A DNA stretch of 64,000 bases from Tretioscincus oriximinensis (taxonomy: Eukaryota; Chordata; Lepidosauria; Squamata; Gymnophthalmidae). The translations under genes and the position numbers were made by a program. How positions within the stretch are numbered: position 1 is the stretch's first letter; each line of letters opens with the position of its first letter. Positions 11,831-23,386 of the stretch are shown here, piece by piece. The notes under the pieces were generated by a model that was not told the origin of the DNA, searched no databases, and saw only the letters and a list, made by a program, of their open reading frames with translations. The stretch spans positions 593,216 through 657,215 of the forward strand of contig JAJVDF010000247.1 of NCBI GenBank assembly GCA_022410635.1. The letters run 5' to 3'.

Positions 11831-14800
11831 TCAAAGTTTCTTCAGCCACTCAAGATTTGGGCCTTCCTTATCACAGGGGTGGGAAGGAATATCTGGCATA
11901 TTGCCATCATCTCGAACTGGAACTGTGAACAAAGAGAAAATGGGAAATGAACAAGTATGTAAACAGTAATGTCAGCTTTTGTTTTCATGGGACACTTCTG
12001 GGACATCAGTAGATAAAGTTCTTATATAATGTGAAAAATGCAACTCCCCTCACTCAAGGTGATCCTGGAAATTTGGAATAAAGTAATTTTCTTGTGATAC
12101 CACTGACTTTGGTAAGTCTAAGATCTGGTTTGCACCTGATCTTATTCTATTCCAGAAAGTAGTCTTAAGAGGTCATAAGAACATAAGAAGAGCCATACTG
12201 GATCAGGCCACAGCACATCTAGTCCAGCATTCTGTCTCACACAGAGGCCCACCAGATGCACCTGGGCAGTCTGAACAGAGGAAAGCAAAATATGCATCTG
12301 TTCATGATTCCCTGCAAATGGCATTTCAGGAGTCCTGCCTGTTGCTCCATCCCAGAGGCAACATCCAGACATCCATCCTAGTATCCATTTATACCCTTGG
12401 TGTCCATAAACCTGTCTAGTCCTGTCTTGAAACTATCCAAGCTGTTGGCTACTACTACCTCTCCAGGAAGTAAATTCCANAAGAACATAAGAAGAGCCAT
12501 ACTGGATCAGGCCACAGCACATCTAGTCCAGCATTCTGTCTCACACAGAGGCCCACCAGATGCACCTGGGCAGTCTGAACAGAGGAAAGCAAAATATGCA
12601 TCTGTTCATGATTCCCTGCAAATGGCATTTCAGGAGTCCTGCCTGTTGCTCCATCCCAGAGGCAACATCCAGACATCCATCCTAGTATCCATTTATACCC
12701 TTGGTGTCCATAAACCTGTCTAGTCCTGTCTTGAAACTATCCAAGCTGTTGGCTACTACTACCTCTCCAGGAAGTAAATTCCACAGGCCGATGACCCTCT
12801 GGGTGAAAAAATACTTTCCTTTGTCTGTTCTCACTTTTCTGCCCATCAGTTTCAAGGAGTGTCCTCTGGTCCTAGTGTTTTGTGATAGAGAAAACATTTT
12901 TTCTCTCTTCACCCTGTCCATCCCATGCATGATTTTGTACACTTCAATCCAATGTCACCTTTCGAGGCTGAAGAGGCCCAGGCGTTGGAGCCTGACTTCA
13001 TAAGGGAGGTGCTCCAGACCCTTGATCATCCTCGTTGCCCTTCTCTGTTCCTTCTCCAGTTCCACAATATCTCTCTTGAGATGTGGTGACCAGAATTGAA
13101 CACAGAATTCCAAATGTGGCCTCACCACAGATTTATAAAGAGGCAAAACAACATTTGCTGACTTGTTTTCGATTCCTTTCCTAATCATCCCCAACATGGA
13201 ATTTGCCTTTTTGCTGCTGCTGCACACTGGGTTGACATCTTCATTGAATTGTCTACCAACACCCTAAGATCCTTTTCTTGCTCAGTCACAGAAAGCTTGG
13301 TTCCCATCAGGTGGTATGAGTAGTTTGGGTTCTTTGCCCCAATGTGCATGACCTTGCACTTGCTTAAGTTGAAGTGCATTTGCCACTTTGATGCCCACTC
13401 ACCCAATTTCAATAGATCACTCTACAATCATTTTCAGTTTTCACTACCCTGAACAGTTTAGTGCCGTCAGCAAACTTGGTTANTTCACTATTCACCTCAG
13501 CATCCAGATTGTTTATGAATATATTGACAAGCAAGGGTCCCAGTACAGACCCCTGGGGTACCCCACTTCTTACCTCTTTCCACTCAGAGAACTGTCCATT
13601 TAATACTACCCTCTGTTTTCTATCTTTTAGCCAGTTTCCAATCCAGGACAAAGTCTATCCTCTTATACCATGAGTATGGAGCTTTTTTAGGAGCCTTTGA
13701 TGAGGGATGTTATCAAAAGTCTTCTGAAAATCTAGATAGACAATATCAACTGGATTCCCTTTATCTACATGTTTGTTAACACTCTCAAAGAATTCTAGCA
13801 AGTTGGTAAGGCAGGATTTACCTTTGCTGAAGCCATGCTGAGTTTCATTCAGCAATACCTGCTTCTCCATGTGTTTAGTAATTTTGACCTTAATTATGGT
13901 TTCCAACACTTTACCTGGGACTGATGTTAAACTGATGGGTCTATAATTTCCGGGATCACCCCGGGATACTTTTTTGAAGACTGGTGTTACGTTAAGAACA
14001 TAAGAACATAAGAAGAGCCATACTGGATCAGGCCACAGCCCATCAAGTCCAGCATTCTGTGCCACACAGAGGCCCACCAGATGCACCTGGGCAGCCTGAA
14101 CAGAGGAAAGCAAAATATGCTCCTGTTCATGACTCCCTGCAAATGGTATTTCAGGAGTCCTGCCTGTTGCTCCATCCGGGAGCCGACATCCAGACAACTA
14201 TCCTAGTATCCATTTATACCCTTAGTGTCCATAAGGGTCTGTTGCCTGCATGTCATTCTGGGCTATCACAGGTCCTGCCGTGACCTGTGCTAACCGAAAA
14301 TGGCAAGTGGATAGAAAGCCCCTTAGACTATTTTCTCTCTTCTGTCACATCCGATAAAGGCTGTAAAGTAAGAATGCTGCCAGAGAATCTTTCATTTCTA
14401 CCCCACAATGAGATAACAAGTTATTTTACTTGTATTAAGAAGAGTCCGTTTTCATACCCCACTTTTCTCAACCCAAAGGAAATCAAAGCAGCTTATATAA
14501 CCTTCTGTTCTTCACAACAGACATCGTGTGGAGTAGGTGGGGCTAAGAAAGCACNCTGAAGAGTTGTAACTAGCCTAAGGTCACCTAGCTGACTTTTGTG
14601 GAGGAGGGCAGAATCGATCCAGGAACTTTCGAGATAAGTGTCTGATCCTTCACCTACTACTCCAGACTGGCTTTCTTAACCATGCTACATGATTAGACAT
14701 GCAAATTAGAATGTGCTGAACAGAGCAGTTCATTAGAAATTGGCTTCTTATGGGCTTGGTGGTAGGTTGTTGTTTTTGGTTTGGAACTACAAGTTCATTA

Positions 14801-17800
14801 TCTGACAACTCAATGTATGATTATATGGCAGAAATTGTACTCTTTGACTTTTTAAGGGAAAGAAGTCTAAAAAGACTGGGAATTGTATCCCGTCCAGTAT
14901 GGGAGGTAAGGTGGAGGGCCTTCATTACCTACGTGATATTTCACAAGATGTATTCACCCACGGCATTTATGATTTACTGGATACTGGATTTGAAAAGAAT
15001 TACGTAAAATTTAGTTGGATATCCTCAAGTAGAGGGGGGGAGGGAGGGGAGCACTAAGGGTGAGGTGGAGGGTTATTTTTATGGTATGACATGTATTGAC
15101 TAATGAGGGGGTCCAACATATATATGTGTGTACTTACTAGTGTGAATTTAAACATGTCATAATTTATGACATGAATGGAGTAATGGTTGGTTTCAACATA
15201 TATAAGTGTGTATTTACAATTGTGTAATTTTAACATGTCATATTTCATATATATCAATAAAGAAATTTTTTTTAAAAAATTATCTGACAACTCAAGCGCT
15301 CTTCTCAGTAACTGTAGGTACATTATTCCCAGAAATGTGACCACGGCCATTACTACTCTCTGGAGGGGAGGCTACGTTGCACATCATTACTATGGGACAT
15401 ATATGCATTGAGGTTCTGTGTGTCTGTGTAATGACACATAATATGTAATGCAACCTTTCCCATGGAAAAGATGGTAATGGCAGTGGCCACACTTCAAAAA
15501 TGGCACGTTCCCTGCTTCTTTTCAGTGTGACTTAAAGATGTCAAGGAGAGTGCCGGATTGTTAGACATCGGAGTTTCCAGAAATCTAAAAGGAAGTTGTG
15601 CTTCAACCAATTGTAGTTTGGGACACCCCTAGTTGCAAGCCATCTCTCCTCAAAAAGACAAGCTATGCAGGCGGTAAAGAAGCAGCATTCAGAAGTACAT
15701 CACACTGAAGGATAGAGGTTTATTTTAAAAAAGAGATATATTGGCTGCCTCCTCCAGGGCATGTACTCAAAAAATAAAAGCTAATGAAAGTTCACGTTCT
15801 AGATGTGGTCTTACCTGGATACATATACGGTGTAGCTTCACTGATCATGTTACTGTATTTTGTATAAGGACTGATGAAGGGTAAAACTACAGCTGAAATG
15901 GAAAAAAGTGAAAGTCAAGATGTAGATTAGAAAGAATTATTTTATACTATGCAGATATCTTAGAGCTCTAAATTTTTCATGCTTTCTAAATCCATTTAGC
16001 GACTTCTCAGATGTGTGAAAAACGCACCCGTTTTTTTACCTACTGTTAAAATCGTCTCAGTCTTCCAAGATGTCCTTATGTTCTTATGTCCTACTTTGTA
16101 GCCCTGGGTATTCATGAAATCCAGGTTGGGAATCATTACTCTCATTTCACAGTCAAAGCAGGCCTGACCAGGAATTTCAGTTTAAACTTTCACTCAAAAT
16201 TCCCCAGAATGCTCTAGAACCTTTCAGATTCTTCAGGTCTTTGAGCCTGGATCATTCCTTCCTACGGAGCAGCTGAACCCATGGAAATTAAATTCACCAG
16301 AGCATACTTAAGCTATGATCATGGATAATAGAAATCCCACTTATTTCCATAACTTGTAATGTAAATGCCATATTTTTCATGAGACAAAATACAAGAAATC
16401 CAGGGTCAACAACTAGGCCAGAAACCAGGAGTGGAAGAAGAGGTATATATAGTCTGCCTGCATTTCTAATCAGATGTGTNCAAAAGCTGAACATAAACGG
16501 CGGTTTTCGATGCTCAAATGCCACTATTGAAAATTTGGGCCACATATAAATGGACGATACAATTCTTGCACAAATAAAAGAAAAGAGAAAAAAAGAACCC
16601 TCACCTGCAACAGTAATAGCAGCAGACATACACAAAACTGGCTCCTTTGCCCATGCATTTTTCAGAAATGCTGTGACTTCTGTAAAATGATTAAAAACAA
16701 GTGCAGAGAAGTTAAATAATTGCTTTTAGCATGCCTTGTAGTCCAAACCTGATAACACTGAACTGTCAATGAGATAGCAGTAGCACTTCAGTTTCTCCAG
16801 TGTATTTTTATTTTTCCCACAAATTTGTGTTAATTCTTGCACTCTAGGTTTTCTTAATTAAGATTTTCTAGGGAGGTCTTCTTACAAGTGCCATTGCTCT
16901 ATGAGATCAATGAGATGAGAGCTAGACAGTGGAATTTTGGTATAGGCAGATAAACCTTATACCCACAGTAAACAGCTTACAGTATCTGAGAAAAACATTT
17001 TTGTTCATCCAGTCATTTAGTGATGATTTGTTTTGTTCCTTCCTCTTTAGATATTTGTGGGTTTTATGTGATTTAAATTGATTGATTTTTTAAAATCTTA
17101 CTGCCCAGGCTCTTTAGCATAAATAAATCTCCCAGCATTCAATTCCTTTTGAGATGTTTAGGAGCATCTGGGATGACACAACTGACCATCTTGCTGTAGT
17201 AGATGATGGAACATGTTTTTAATCAATTTTCTGTGCTGATTAAATGTTAGGTTACAGATGCTCCTGAACCACAGTGACATGATTTCATTCTTAAGGTAAT
17301 GTATAAAAAGCAAATTTCAGTTCTGAATGCAATCTAGGAAATTTGCAATAGAGAATTATTTAGACTTCCTTAGGCTACATCCAGACATCACAGTGTGCAG
17401 CAGCAGCAAAAAAGGCAAACTCCATGTTGGGGCTAATTAGGAAAGGAATCGAAAACAAGTCACCAAATGTTGTTTTGCCTCTTTATAACTCTGTGGTGAG
17501 GCCACATTTGGAATACTGTGTTCAATTCTGGTCACCACATCTCAAGAGGGATATTTTGGAATTGGAGAAGGTGCAGAAAAGGGCAACAAAAATGATCAAG
17601 GGTCTGGAGCACCTCCCTTACGAAGCAAGGCTGCAACGTCTGGGCCTCTTCAGCCTTGAAAGGAGACGTTTGAGGGGTGATCTGATTGAAGTGTACAAAA
17701 TCATGCATGGGATCGACAGAGTGAATAGAGAAAAAATGTTTTCTCTATCACCCAACACAAGGACCAGAGGGCACTCCTTAAAGCTGTTGGGTAGAAAAGT

Positions 17801-18886
17801 GAGAACAGACAAAGGAAAGTATTTTTTCACCCAGAGGGTCATCGGCCTGTGGAATTTACTTCCTGAAGAGGTAGTGGTAGTTAACAGCTTGGATAGTTTC
17901 AAGACAGGACTAGACAGGTTTATGGACACTAAGGGTATAAATGGATACTAGGATAGTTGTCTGGATGTCGGCTCCCGGATGGAGCAACAGGCAGGACTCT
18001 TGAAATACCATTTGCAGGGAGTCATGAACAGGAGCATATTTTGCTTTCCTCTGTTCAGACTGCCAAGGTGCATCTGGTGGGCCTCTGTGTGACACAGAAT
18101 GCTGGACTTGATGGGCTGTGGCCTGATCCAGTATGGCTCTTCTTATGTTCTTATTTGTTCCACTGTCCTTGGATTATTTATTTGTTTGTTTGTTTGTCTG
18201 TTTGTTTGTTCGTACTTGTATCCCACCCTATATCCGAAGGTCTCAGGGCGGCCAATCATAGGGTGGCGCACATAGCTTTTGTTGCTTTCTGCAGAACAAA
18301 GCATTCTTTGTACTACTTTATTCCAGAATATCCAATGACCTCAGAATAAAAGTGATGTCTAGCAGCAGCTTTAATGCCTACTTTTTCAAAGCAGTTATTT
18401 GCTGAAGACAGTTTGATATTTCATCCTGGCTTTAACCAAAAGTGTCCTGAAGGAGCAAGTTATATGACATTTAGTACACGGAAATAACAAGCCACCATTC
18501 TCTCATATGATTTGGATTCTATACCTGCAAAAATGCTGGGATTCAAACGTCTTCTAATGGGAAAAAATATGTATACCAAAACTTTCCAACCACAGCAATC
18601 GTTGCAAATTAAGCTAAGCTCGTCTGCTTCATTGTTGGCTAACTTTTGAAAGCAAAGGCAAGACTTTAACCTTCCCTGTGCCCCTTGTGCAGCCGCCCAC
18701 ACTGGCTGTGATCCCCCCACCTCCCTCCAGTGACCAAGAAGGTCATCTTGCAAGATCTTGCTTATCCTCCCGTCCACCACCATCCCCATTCCCATGCAAT
18801 CCCTGACAACACTAACCCTCTCCACCATCTAACAATCAGCAACGACGAAGTGCAGGTAAACTATACTTACTGTTCGCGGCAGCCAT
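11831..18886 (-). CDS. NDUFA3: NDUFA3, complex I accessory subunit B9, complete
   Basis: NDUFA3 is a small single-span accessory subunit of mitochondrial NADH:ubiquinone oxidoreductase. Four coding exons on the minus strand join in phase: 18886-18871 (MAAAN plus one base), 16679-16605 ([19 protein letters not shown]), 15892-15815 ([20 protein letters not shown]) and 11922-11831 ([15 protein letters not shown] to LEWLKKL, stop). The product is 86 aa; human is 84 aa with MAARVGAFLKNAW, SPYFKYS and [16 protein letters not shown] at the same places. The hydrophobic stretch from about residue 18 to 40 is the membrane span. The first exon codes only five residues, so ORF-based methods would miss it. 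A polyadenylation signal (AATAAA on the minus strand) lies at 11761-11756, about 70 bases past the stop. The gene is tail to tail with TFPT. Confidence 0.95.
12177..12783 (-). repeat. Identical 303-base tandem copy split by a single N (CR1 3' end)
   Basis: Bases 12177-12479 recur apparently letter for letter at 12481-12783, with one N between. It is CR1 3' untranslated and end-of-ORF sequence. Exact identity at an N points to an assembly duplication. Confidence 0.85.
12481..13994 (-). mobile_element. CR1 LINE, most of the reverse-transcriptase region
   Basis: Minus strand shows RT blocks in order: [73 protein letters not shown], then [17 protein letters not shown] and the 3' tail. The frame breaks between blocks, and the catalytic FADD motif reads FADG here, so it is dead. 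It sits within NDUFA3 intron 3. Confidence 0.9.
13995..14240 (-). mobile_element. CR1 3'-end fragment abutting the larger CR1
   Basis: A second CR1 3' terminus, ending in the CTTATGTTCTTATGTTCTT repeat, inserted directly against the RT region of the copy at 12481-13994. Confidence 0.75.
14440..14680 (-). repeat. L2-tailed tRNA SINE (family A), degraded
   Basis: Shares the CACAACAGACA, GTGGAGTAGGTGGGGCT and GGTCACCTAGCTG blocks with the better copies at 20600, 33153 and 53000. Confidence 0.6.
14906..15285 (+). repeat. Dispersed repeat, probable retroelement 3' end (copy 1)
   Basis: About 370 bases ending in AATAAAGAAA and a T/A-rich tail. An inverted copy lies at 27045-27410 (shared CATTACCTACGTGATATTTC and ATGTCATAATTTATGACATG). 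Class not recognised. Confidence 0.6.
17390..18152 (+). mobile_element. CR1 LINE 3' end
   Basis: Open frame 17424-17951 reads [52 protein letters not shown], then the 3' tail to CTTCTTATGTTCTTA. It is nearly identical to the copy at 57.8-58.57 kb, so this is a recently active subfamily. It lies in NDUFA3 intron 1. Confidence 0.9.
18170..18300 (-). repeat. Truncated L2/SINE tail
   Basis: TTTATTTGTTTG run, then CTTGTATCCCACCCTATA and CTCAGGGCGG, the tail shared by L2 and family A SINEs. Confidence 0.6.
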
Positions 18887-18892
18887 CTTGCA
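18871..18892 (-). promoter_or_regulatory. YY1-like motif over the NDUFA3 start codon
   Basis: On the minus strand GCAAGATGGCTGCC surrounds the ATG and matches the AAGATGGCGGC core of YY1. A YY1 element overlapping the start is common in housekeeping and mitochondrial genes whose proteins begin MAA. Function is inferred from the motif alone. Confidence 0.45.
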
Positions 18893-18917
18893 ATACAAGA
18901 CGAGGAGGAAGCCCAAA

Positions 18918-18937
18918 GCATTGTGGGAACTGTAGTT
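18918..18937 (-). promoter_or_regulatory. ZNF143/THAP11-type motif upstream of NDUFA3
   Basis: On the minus strand AACTACAGTTCCCACAATGC matches the ACTACAATTCCCAGAATGC motif bound by ZNF143 and THAP11/HCFC1. It lies about 30 bases upstream of the NDUFA3 ATG, the usual place for these promoters. A related copy occurs at 19181-19199. Confidence 0.5.
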
Positions 18938-20599
18938 TTGGAGCTGCTCAGAGGAGNCCCGCCTCTCCTTCTGCTTGTTGTATTTCAATTGCGACGAGCT
19001 TTCTGTGACCAGCGATTTGTTTTCTTGAAATTATGCTTCTCTACAGCAGACTGGACATGTGAAATTCACTTGGGCTTTTTAAAATCNCAAGCCATGTTGC
19101 TAAGGTCCAATTTTGCATTGTACTGGCATAATAATTGCACTTTATTTAGGATCTGAGAAGAGGGACACAGTAACTAAGGAGCATTATGGGAGTTGTAGTC
19201 CATGAAATGTCAAATTAACCCTTAAAAGCAGGGCTGTTATTCAACTGTTGGATCTGATGATCCTGAAATGGCTTAAGTCCATATAGTATTTTATGTACAA
19301 CACATTGAGAAATGCACCAGGTGGGAAAGACAGTTTCTCTGAATTGCAAAAAACATCCTCACATTAGACTCTTCACATTTGCTCCGAAAAAGCCCTGCAT
19401 TTATTGAACGTTTTAAGAAGTTGTTACAAATAAATGCTATGAGAATTGTGTTCAGAAACCCAAACAATACAAATGCCTGATACATAAAAACATCTATAAG
19501 AAAATAACTCGTAATAGTTGAATTGGAATTCATTGAGGTTCCTGGATATAATTAACACATTACCTAAAAGTGATGTTTAAATCCAGATTGCAATGGCAAA
19601 TCACTTCTACAATATTGTTAATAAAACTGCACAGTTTGAATCCCTACACTTTCCTATGCTTCACCTTTCCTTCCAGAATAATATGTCCTCTTTCTTCCTT
19701 CAACCACCAGCCTTTGCCAATCAACAATGTTTCCCTTGAGTCATGGGATTTTTCTGAGTAAAAAAAAAAGGAAGTTTTAAATATTGTTCAGCTGCAGAGT
19801 CTCCAAATTTTAAATTTCAACTTTATTTTGAAAAGCCCGCTCTGCTGAATAAATATTTTGTTATTTTGGGCTTCAGAGTATGNTTGTGAAATTAGAACAA
19901 GAGATTTTTTTTCTCAAATCTCTAGATGTGATGGTATTTGGGAGCCATTTGAGGTGCTTGTAGTAGATTTTTTACAACCATAACAATAACAACAACAAAA
20001 CCAGTTCTCTCATGTGTCGGGAGAATATCTAGCACCCTAGACTGACAAGTAAAAAAGGTGGGTAGACAAGTCTTTTTCTTCAATTGTTAACAAATGTATA
20101 GTTACTTTGGGATATTTTTAACAAGCTGGGTGTCTGAATAGCAACCGAAACACAAATGAAAGTGGAGGTAATGTGTCAAGTAATGGAATTACAACAGTGA
20201 AATCTTCCTGAGGGCATCATATAATGTGGTAAGAGAGTTTTCTTTCTTTTCCTTCTCACAATTATTGTTCTACCTTTAAAGCACTCTTGACGAGCACTTA
20301 TACCATCAGGGCCGTTGGGTGGTTGTGGGCTGTGCTTTTCCACACTCTTCCAGCATGTACACTGCAACATAGGGGTTCAGGGATGTGCAGACCTTGTGGG
20401 CAGGGTTAACAACTATGCTATGCAAACATAGGTTAGGGTTGCCAACTTATATTCTCTACTCTTGGTATTGGCATGAAGAGCAAGGCAACTGAGAAACCAG
20501 AAATAAAAGTTAATATTAAGGCTGCAAAACTTTACAAGTCCAAATGAAAACTGACTAAAAGATTAGAAGAATGGAGAGACAACTTGAACTTGTGGATGT

Positions 20600-20858
20600 A
20601 TTTATTTATTTATTTATTTATTTGTACTTATATCCCACCCTATACCTGAAGGTCTCAGGGTGGCCAACCACAGGGCGGCGCACATAGCTTTTGTTGCTTT
20701 CTCTACAACAGACACCCTGTGGAGTAGGTGGGGCTGAGAGAGTTCAAAGAACTGTGACTGGCCCAAGGTCACCCAGCTGGCTTTCATGGAGGAGTGGGGA
20801 ATCGAACNGGGAGACTACCAGGTGTGAGTCCAACACTCAACCACTACACCAAACTGGC
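20600..20858 (-). repeat. L2-tailed tRNA SINE (family A)
   Basis: Full-length copy: tRNA-like head (minus-strand TGGTGTAGTGGTTGAGTG), MIR-like core (GGTGACCTTGGGCC), and an L2-type tail ending in TAAATAAATAAA. Confidence 0.8.
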
Positions 20859-22410
20859 CATTGTCTACTTTGCTCTTATAGGCCAATCATTTTGACCTGA
20901 TACACATACATTCTTCAGACACACCTTCATATTCCAAAGAGTGGTGTTCAGGAAAAAATAACCAGATTAATTTCATTCTTCAGAAATACAAATTTAAGAA
21001 GCAAGATTTAGAAGTAAATGTGTGGCCAAGTGAACACTTCGGTCTACTTGACGGAGATTTTAAATATACCACAATCCAACAAATTTATCCAATACAAATT
21101 ATTTTCTGGTATGACTCTGTTTATAATGTCATTGAGCACTTTGTCAAAGGCCCTTTTTGTACTGGGATTTATTCTGGATTATATCTCAGAATAGGAACCT
21201 ACCATCTCCATGCCAGCCCATGGCAAAGCCTGCCACATTGTGCAGTTTGCAAGTCTCTATTCTGATGTCAAGTTCAGTATAGAAAGAGTCAGTCTGTTAA
21301 GCATCCATTTATATCAGCTTAATCAAAAACGGAACTATACTTTTTTTTCCATCTGCTGTGACTGATGATGGGTCATTTCCTGGATGAGGTCCTTTTTATA
21401 TGTCAAGAAGCTCAGGGGCACTGTTTTTATCTGTGAAGGTCTTTCATGACTGAAGGATGTACTTACCCTTTGCCTATCTACTGCTTGTGATCTGTGAGTA
21501 CAGTGGTCTTTGCCTTGTTGGATTTGCAGCTTAGCATCCAATTCTACAAAATTCTAGTAAAATTAAAAATCCATGCAGAAATCAGGTCGTGCAGGTAGTT
21601 TGGCTGAATGGATAAAAATATGAGGAATATAAAATAACTCCAGAGTCAACAAATTGCACAGCAACTGCATTAAAATAAAACTGTTATTTTCTTTTTCATT
21701 TTTTGTTCTTAAAAATCACAAGCATGTAGTATTTCAGTACGTTTTATATATTATAATTAATATTTTAATTTTAATATCGTTTCCTTATTTGACTTATGAA
21801 ATGACAGAATGTAGATAAATGAAAAATAAAAATACATTTCATAATTAAACTTTTTACTAGCAGCGGGGGACGATGGATTTCTATCAAGATAAAAATGCAC
21901 TCAGCTTGGAATATGAGGTTTATATTTTTTTCTCACAGTTTTCTTACATTGAAGTTAAAGGCCTGGGCATTTACATTCTTATACCTGGGCTGGGACCACA
22001 CTCTATGTTTAATTCTTAGGGATCACACACTAAAACAATTTCTGTTTCTTCTCTGGACTATCTTCTGATTTGAACAATCCAGAATTTGGATAATTCCATC
22101 CCTGAGGCAGATCAAGATGAGCGTAGAACAAGGCATGACTATCTTCTCCTGAGTATTAGGTTGGGAGTAAGGCCACACAGATCTCAGAACATATCCATCC
22201 CTTGATGATGATGTTTCTATGGTGCTGTTGTCTGGAGTTGCCTAAGGAATGGTGCCCTGACCTGCTATGCTCAGCCATAATATTGGGGGAACAATTTGTA
22301 GGAGTCCAAAGAAAACATCTAAGTTGTTCTACCCAGCATGCTTTTATCCACCCACTGCTCGTAAATGAGCCACTGGACTCTCTTGCCTCACTACTCCTGT
22401 CCCAGGTAGG

Positions 22411-22899
22411 CTGACCAGATGCCCCCTTTTTTGGGGGGGAGAACCCGGTTTTGGGGTGTCTACCCCACCCTACTGGGGGGGGCAGCCCCTGGTTTTTGCT
22501 GAGGAATTTAAAAAATTTTTTTTTTGAAAAAAAAATAATTTTGTTTAAAAATCACTGCAGCATCACTAGGGTGCTCTGGCATCTGAGACCAGCTCCTGAA
22601 GGCACCCTCCCCTCAGTAAAAAATAAAAATTCTCACACCACTAGGGGGTTCTGGCAACTAGGGAAAGCTTCTGAAGGCACCTTCCTCTCTGTAAAAAAAT
22701 AAAAAATTTCTGATGTGCTCCAAAAATTCTCTGTTTAAAAATTCTCACACACTTAAAAAAATTCTCACATGCCTCACCGATTTCTCGGGCGGGAATTTTG
22801 GAAGGGAATGTATGTTGGTGGGTAATTTGTATATTTATGAATATGCAAATTAGCATGAATATTAATCACCCCGGTTTGGGCCTCAGAAAATCTGGTCGG
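22411..22899. mobile_element. Inverted-repeat DNA element, CTGACCAGAT family
   Basis: Starts CTGACCAGATG and ends ATCTGGTCGG, with no coding. Relatives occur at 54073-54226, 58768-58905 and 61229-62083 (opposite orientation). Flanking TAGG/CCTA in the better copies suggests a TA target. Confidence 0.55.
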
Positions 22900-23101
22900 T
22901 TTAGTCCCAAGTGACTTTGGATTTGGATTGAAAGTAACCTGAGTTCCCATTCAGCAGCCAGACTATCATGTTGTGATGTGTGACCAAATCCTTGGTTTGC
23001 TTTAAAGCAAAACAACTATTCTTCCTAAGAGGAGGAGAAAGAGGTAGAATCTTGAATCAACATCCTTGGTTTCTGCACACATTTTTTTCCTTTCTTTCTA
23101 G

Positions 23102-23386
23102 CTCTACCAAGACCATCCATTGTTTGGTATCAGGCACGAGATGTAGATGGGAAGTTCCACCTCCAGTGCAGTACCCAGGAGAGGTTCACAGGTAGTTGGT
23201 TTTACTTGTACCGAGGAGGCAGCCAGGAACCCATGGCAGAAATGAAAGCTTTACCCACAGAGTCCAAAGTGACATTTGCAGTCCACAATTTTGACCCCAA
23301 TGAGCAGTTCCGCTGCAGCTATGAAATCCAAGAAGCTAGCAAGTCTATTCGTTCCCTATTGAGCAACCCTGCAAATTTCACAGAGG
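23102..23386 (+). CDS. Ig-like domain 1 exon of the OSCAR-like receptor
   Basis: The 95-residue exon opens LPRPSIVWYQ. It has the first cysteine in FHLQC, a WFYLYRGG strand and the second cysteine in FRCSYE, about 50 residues apart. It lacks the DAGxYxC signature of the second domain and resembles the third domain (GWYYLYKDG) more. One N-glycosylation sequon (NFT) is near the end. Confidence 0.75.

Larger units (their letters stand above)
18938..23101. other. Interval between NDUFA3 and the first Ig exon
   Basis: The signal-peptide exons of the OSCAR-like receptor should be here, ending in phase 1. I could not find a convincing hydrophobic leader with a good donor. The stretch holds a ZNF143-like copy (19181), SINE 20600-20858 and the inverted-repeat element 22411-22899. 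Bases 19204-20590 show nothing recognisable. Confidence 0.4.

Noticed and set aside
12177..12783. Direct repeats as a CRISPR-like or satellite array
   Set aside because: Only two copies, no spacers, eukaryotic LINE sequence, and an N at the join.
22202..22250. MMMFLWCCCLEL-like hydrophobic start as the receptor signal peptide exon
   Set aside because: No usable splice donor follows in the right phase and the hydrophobic run is too short.
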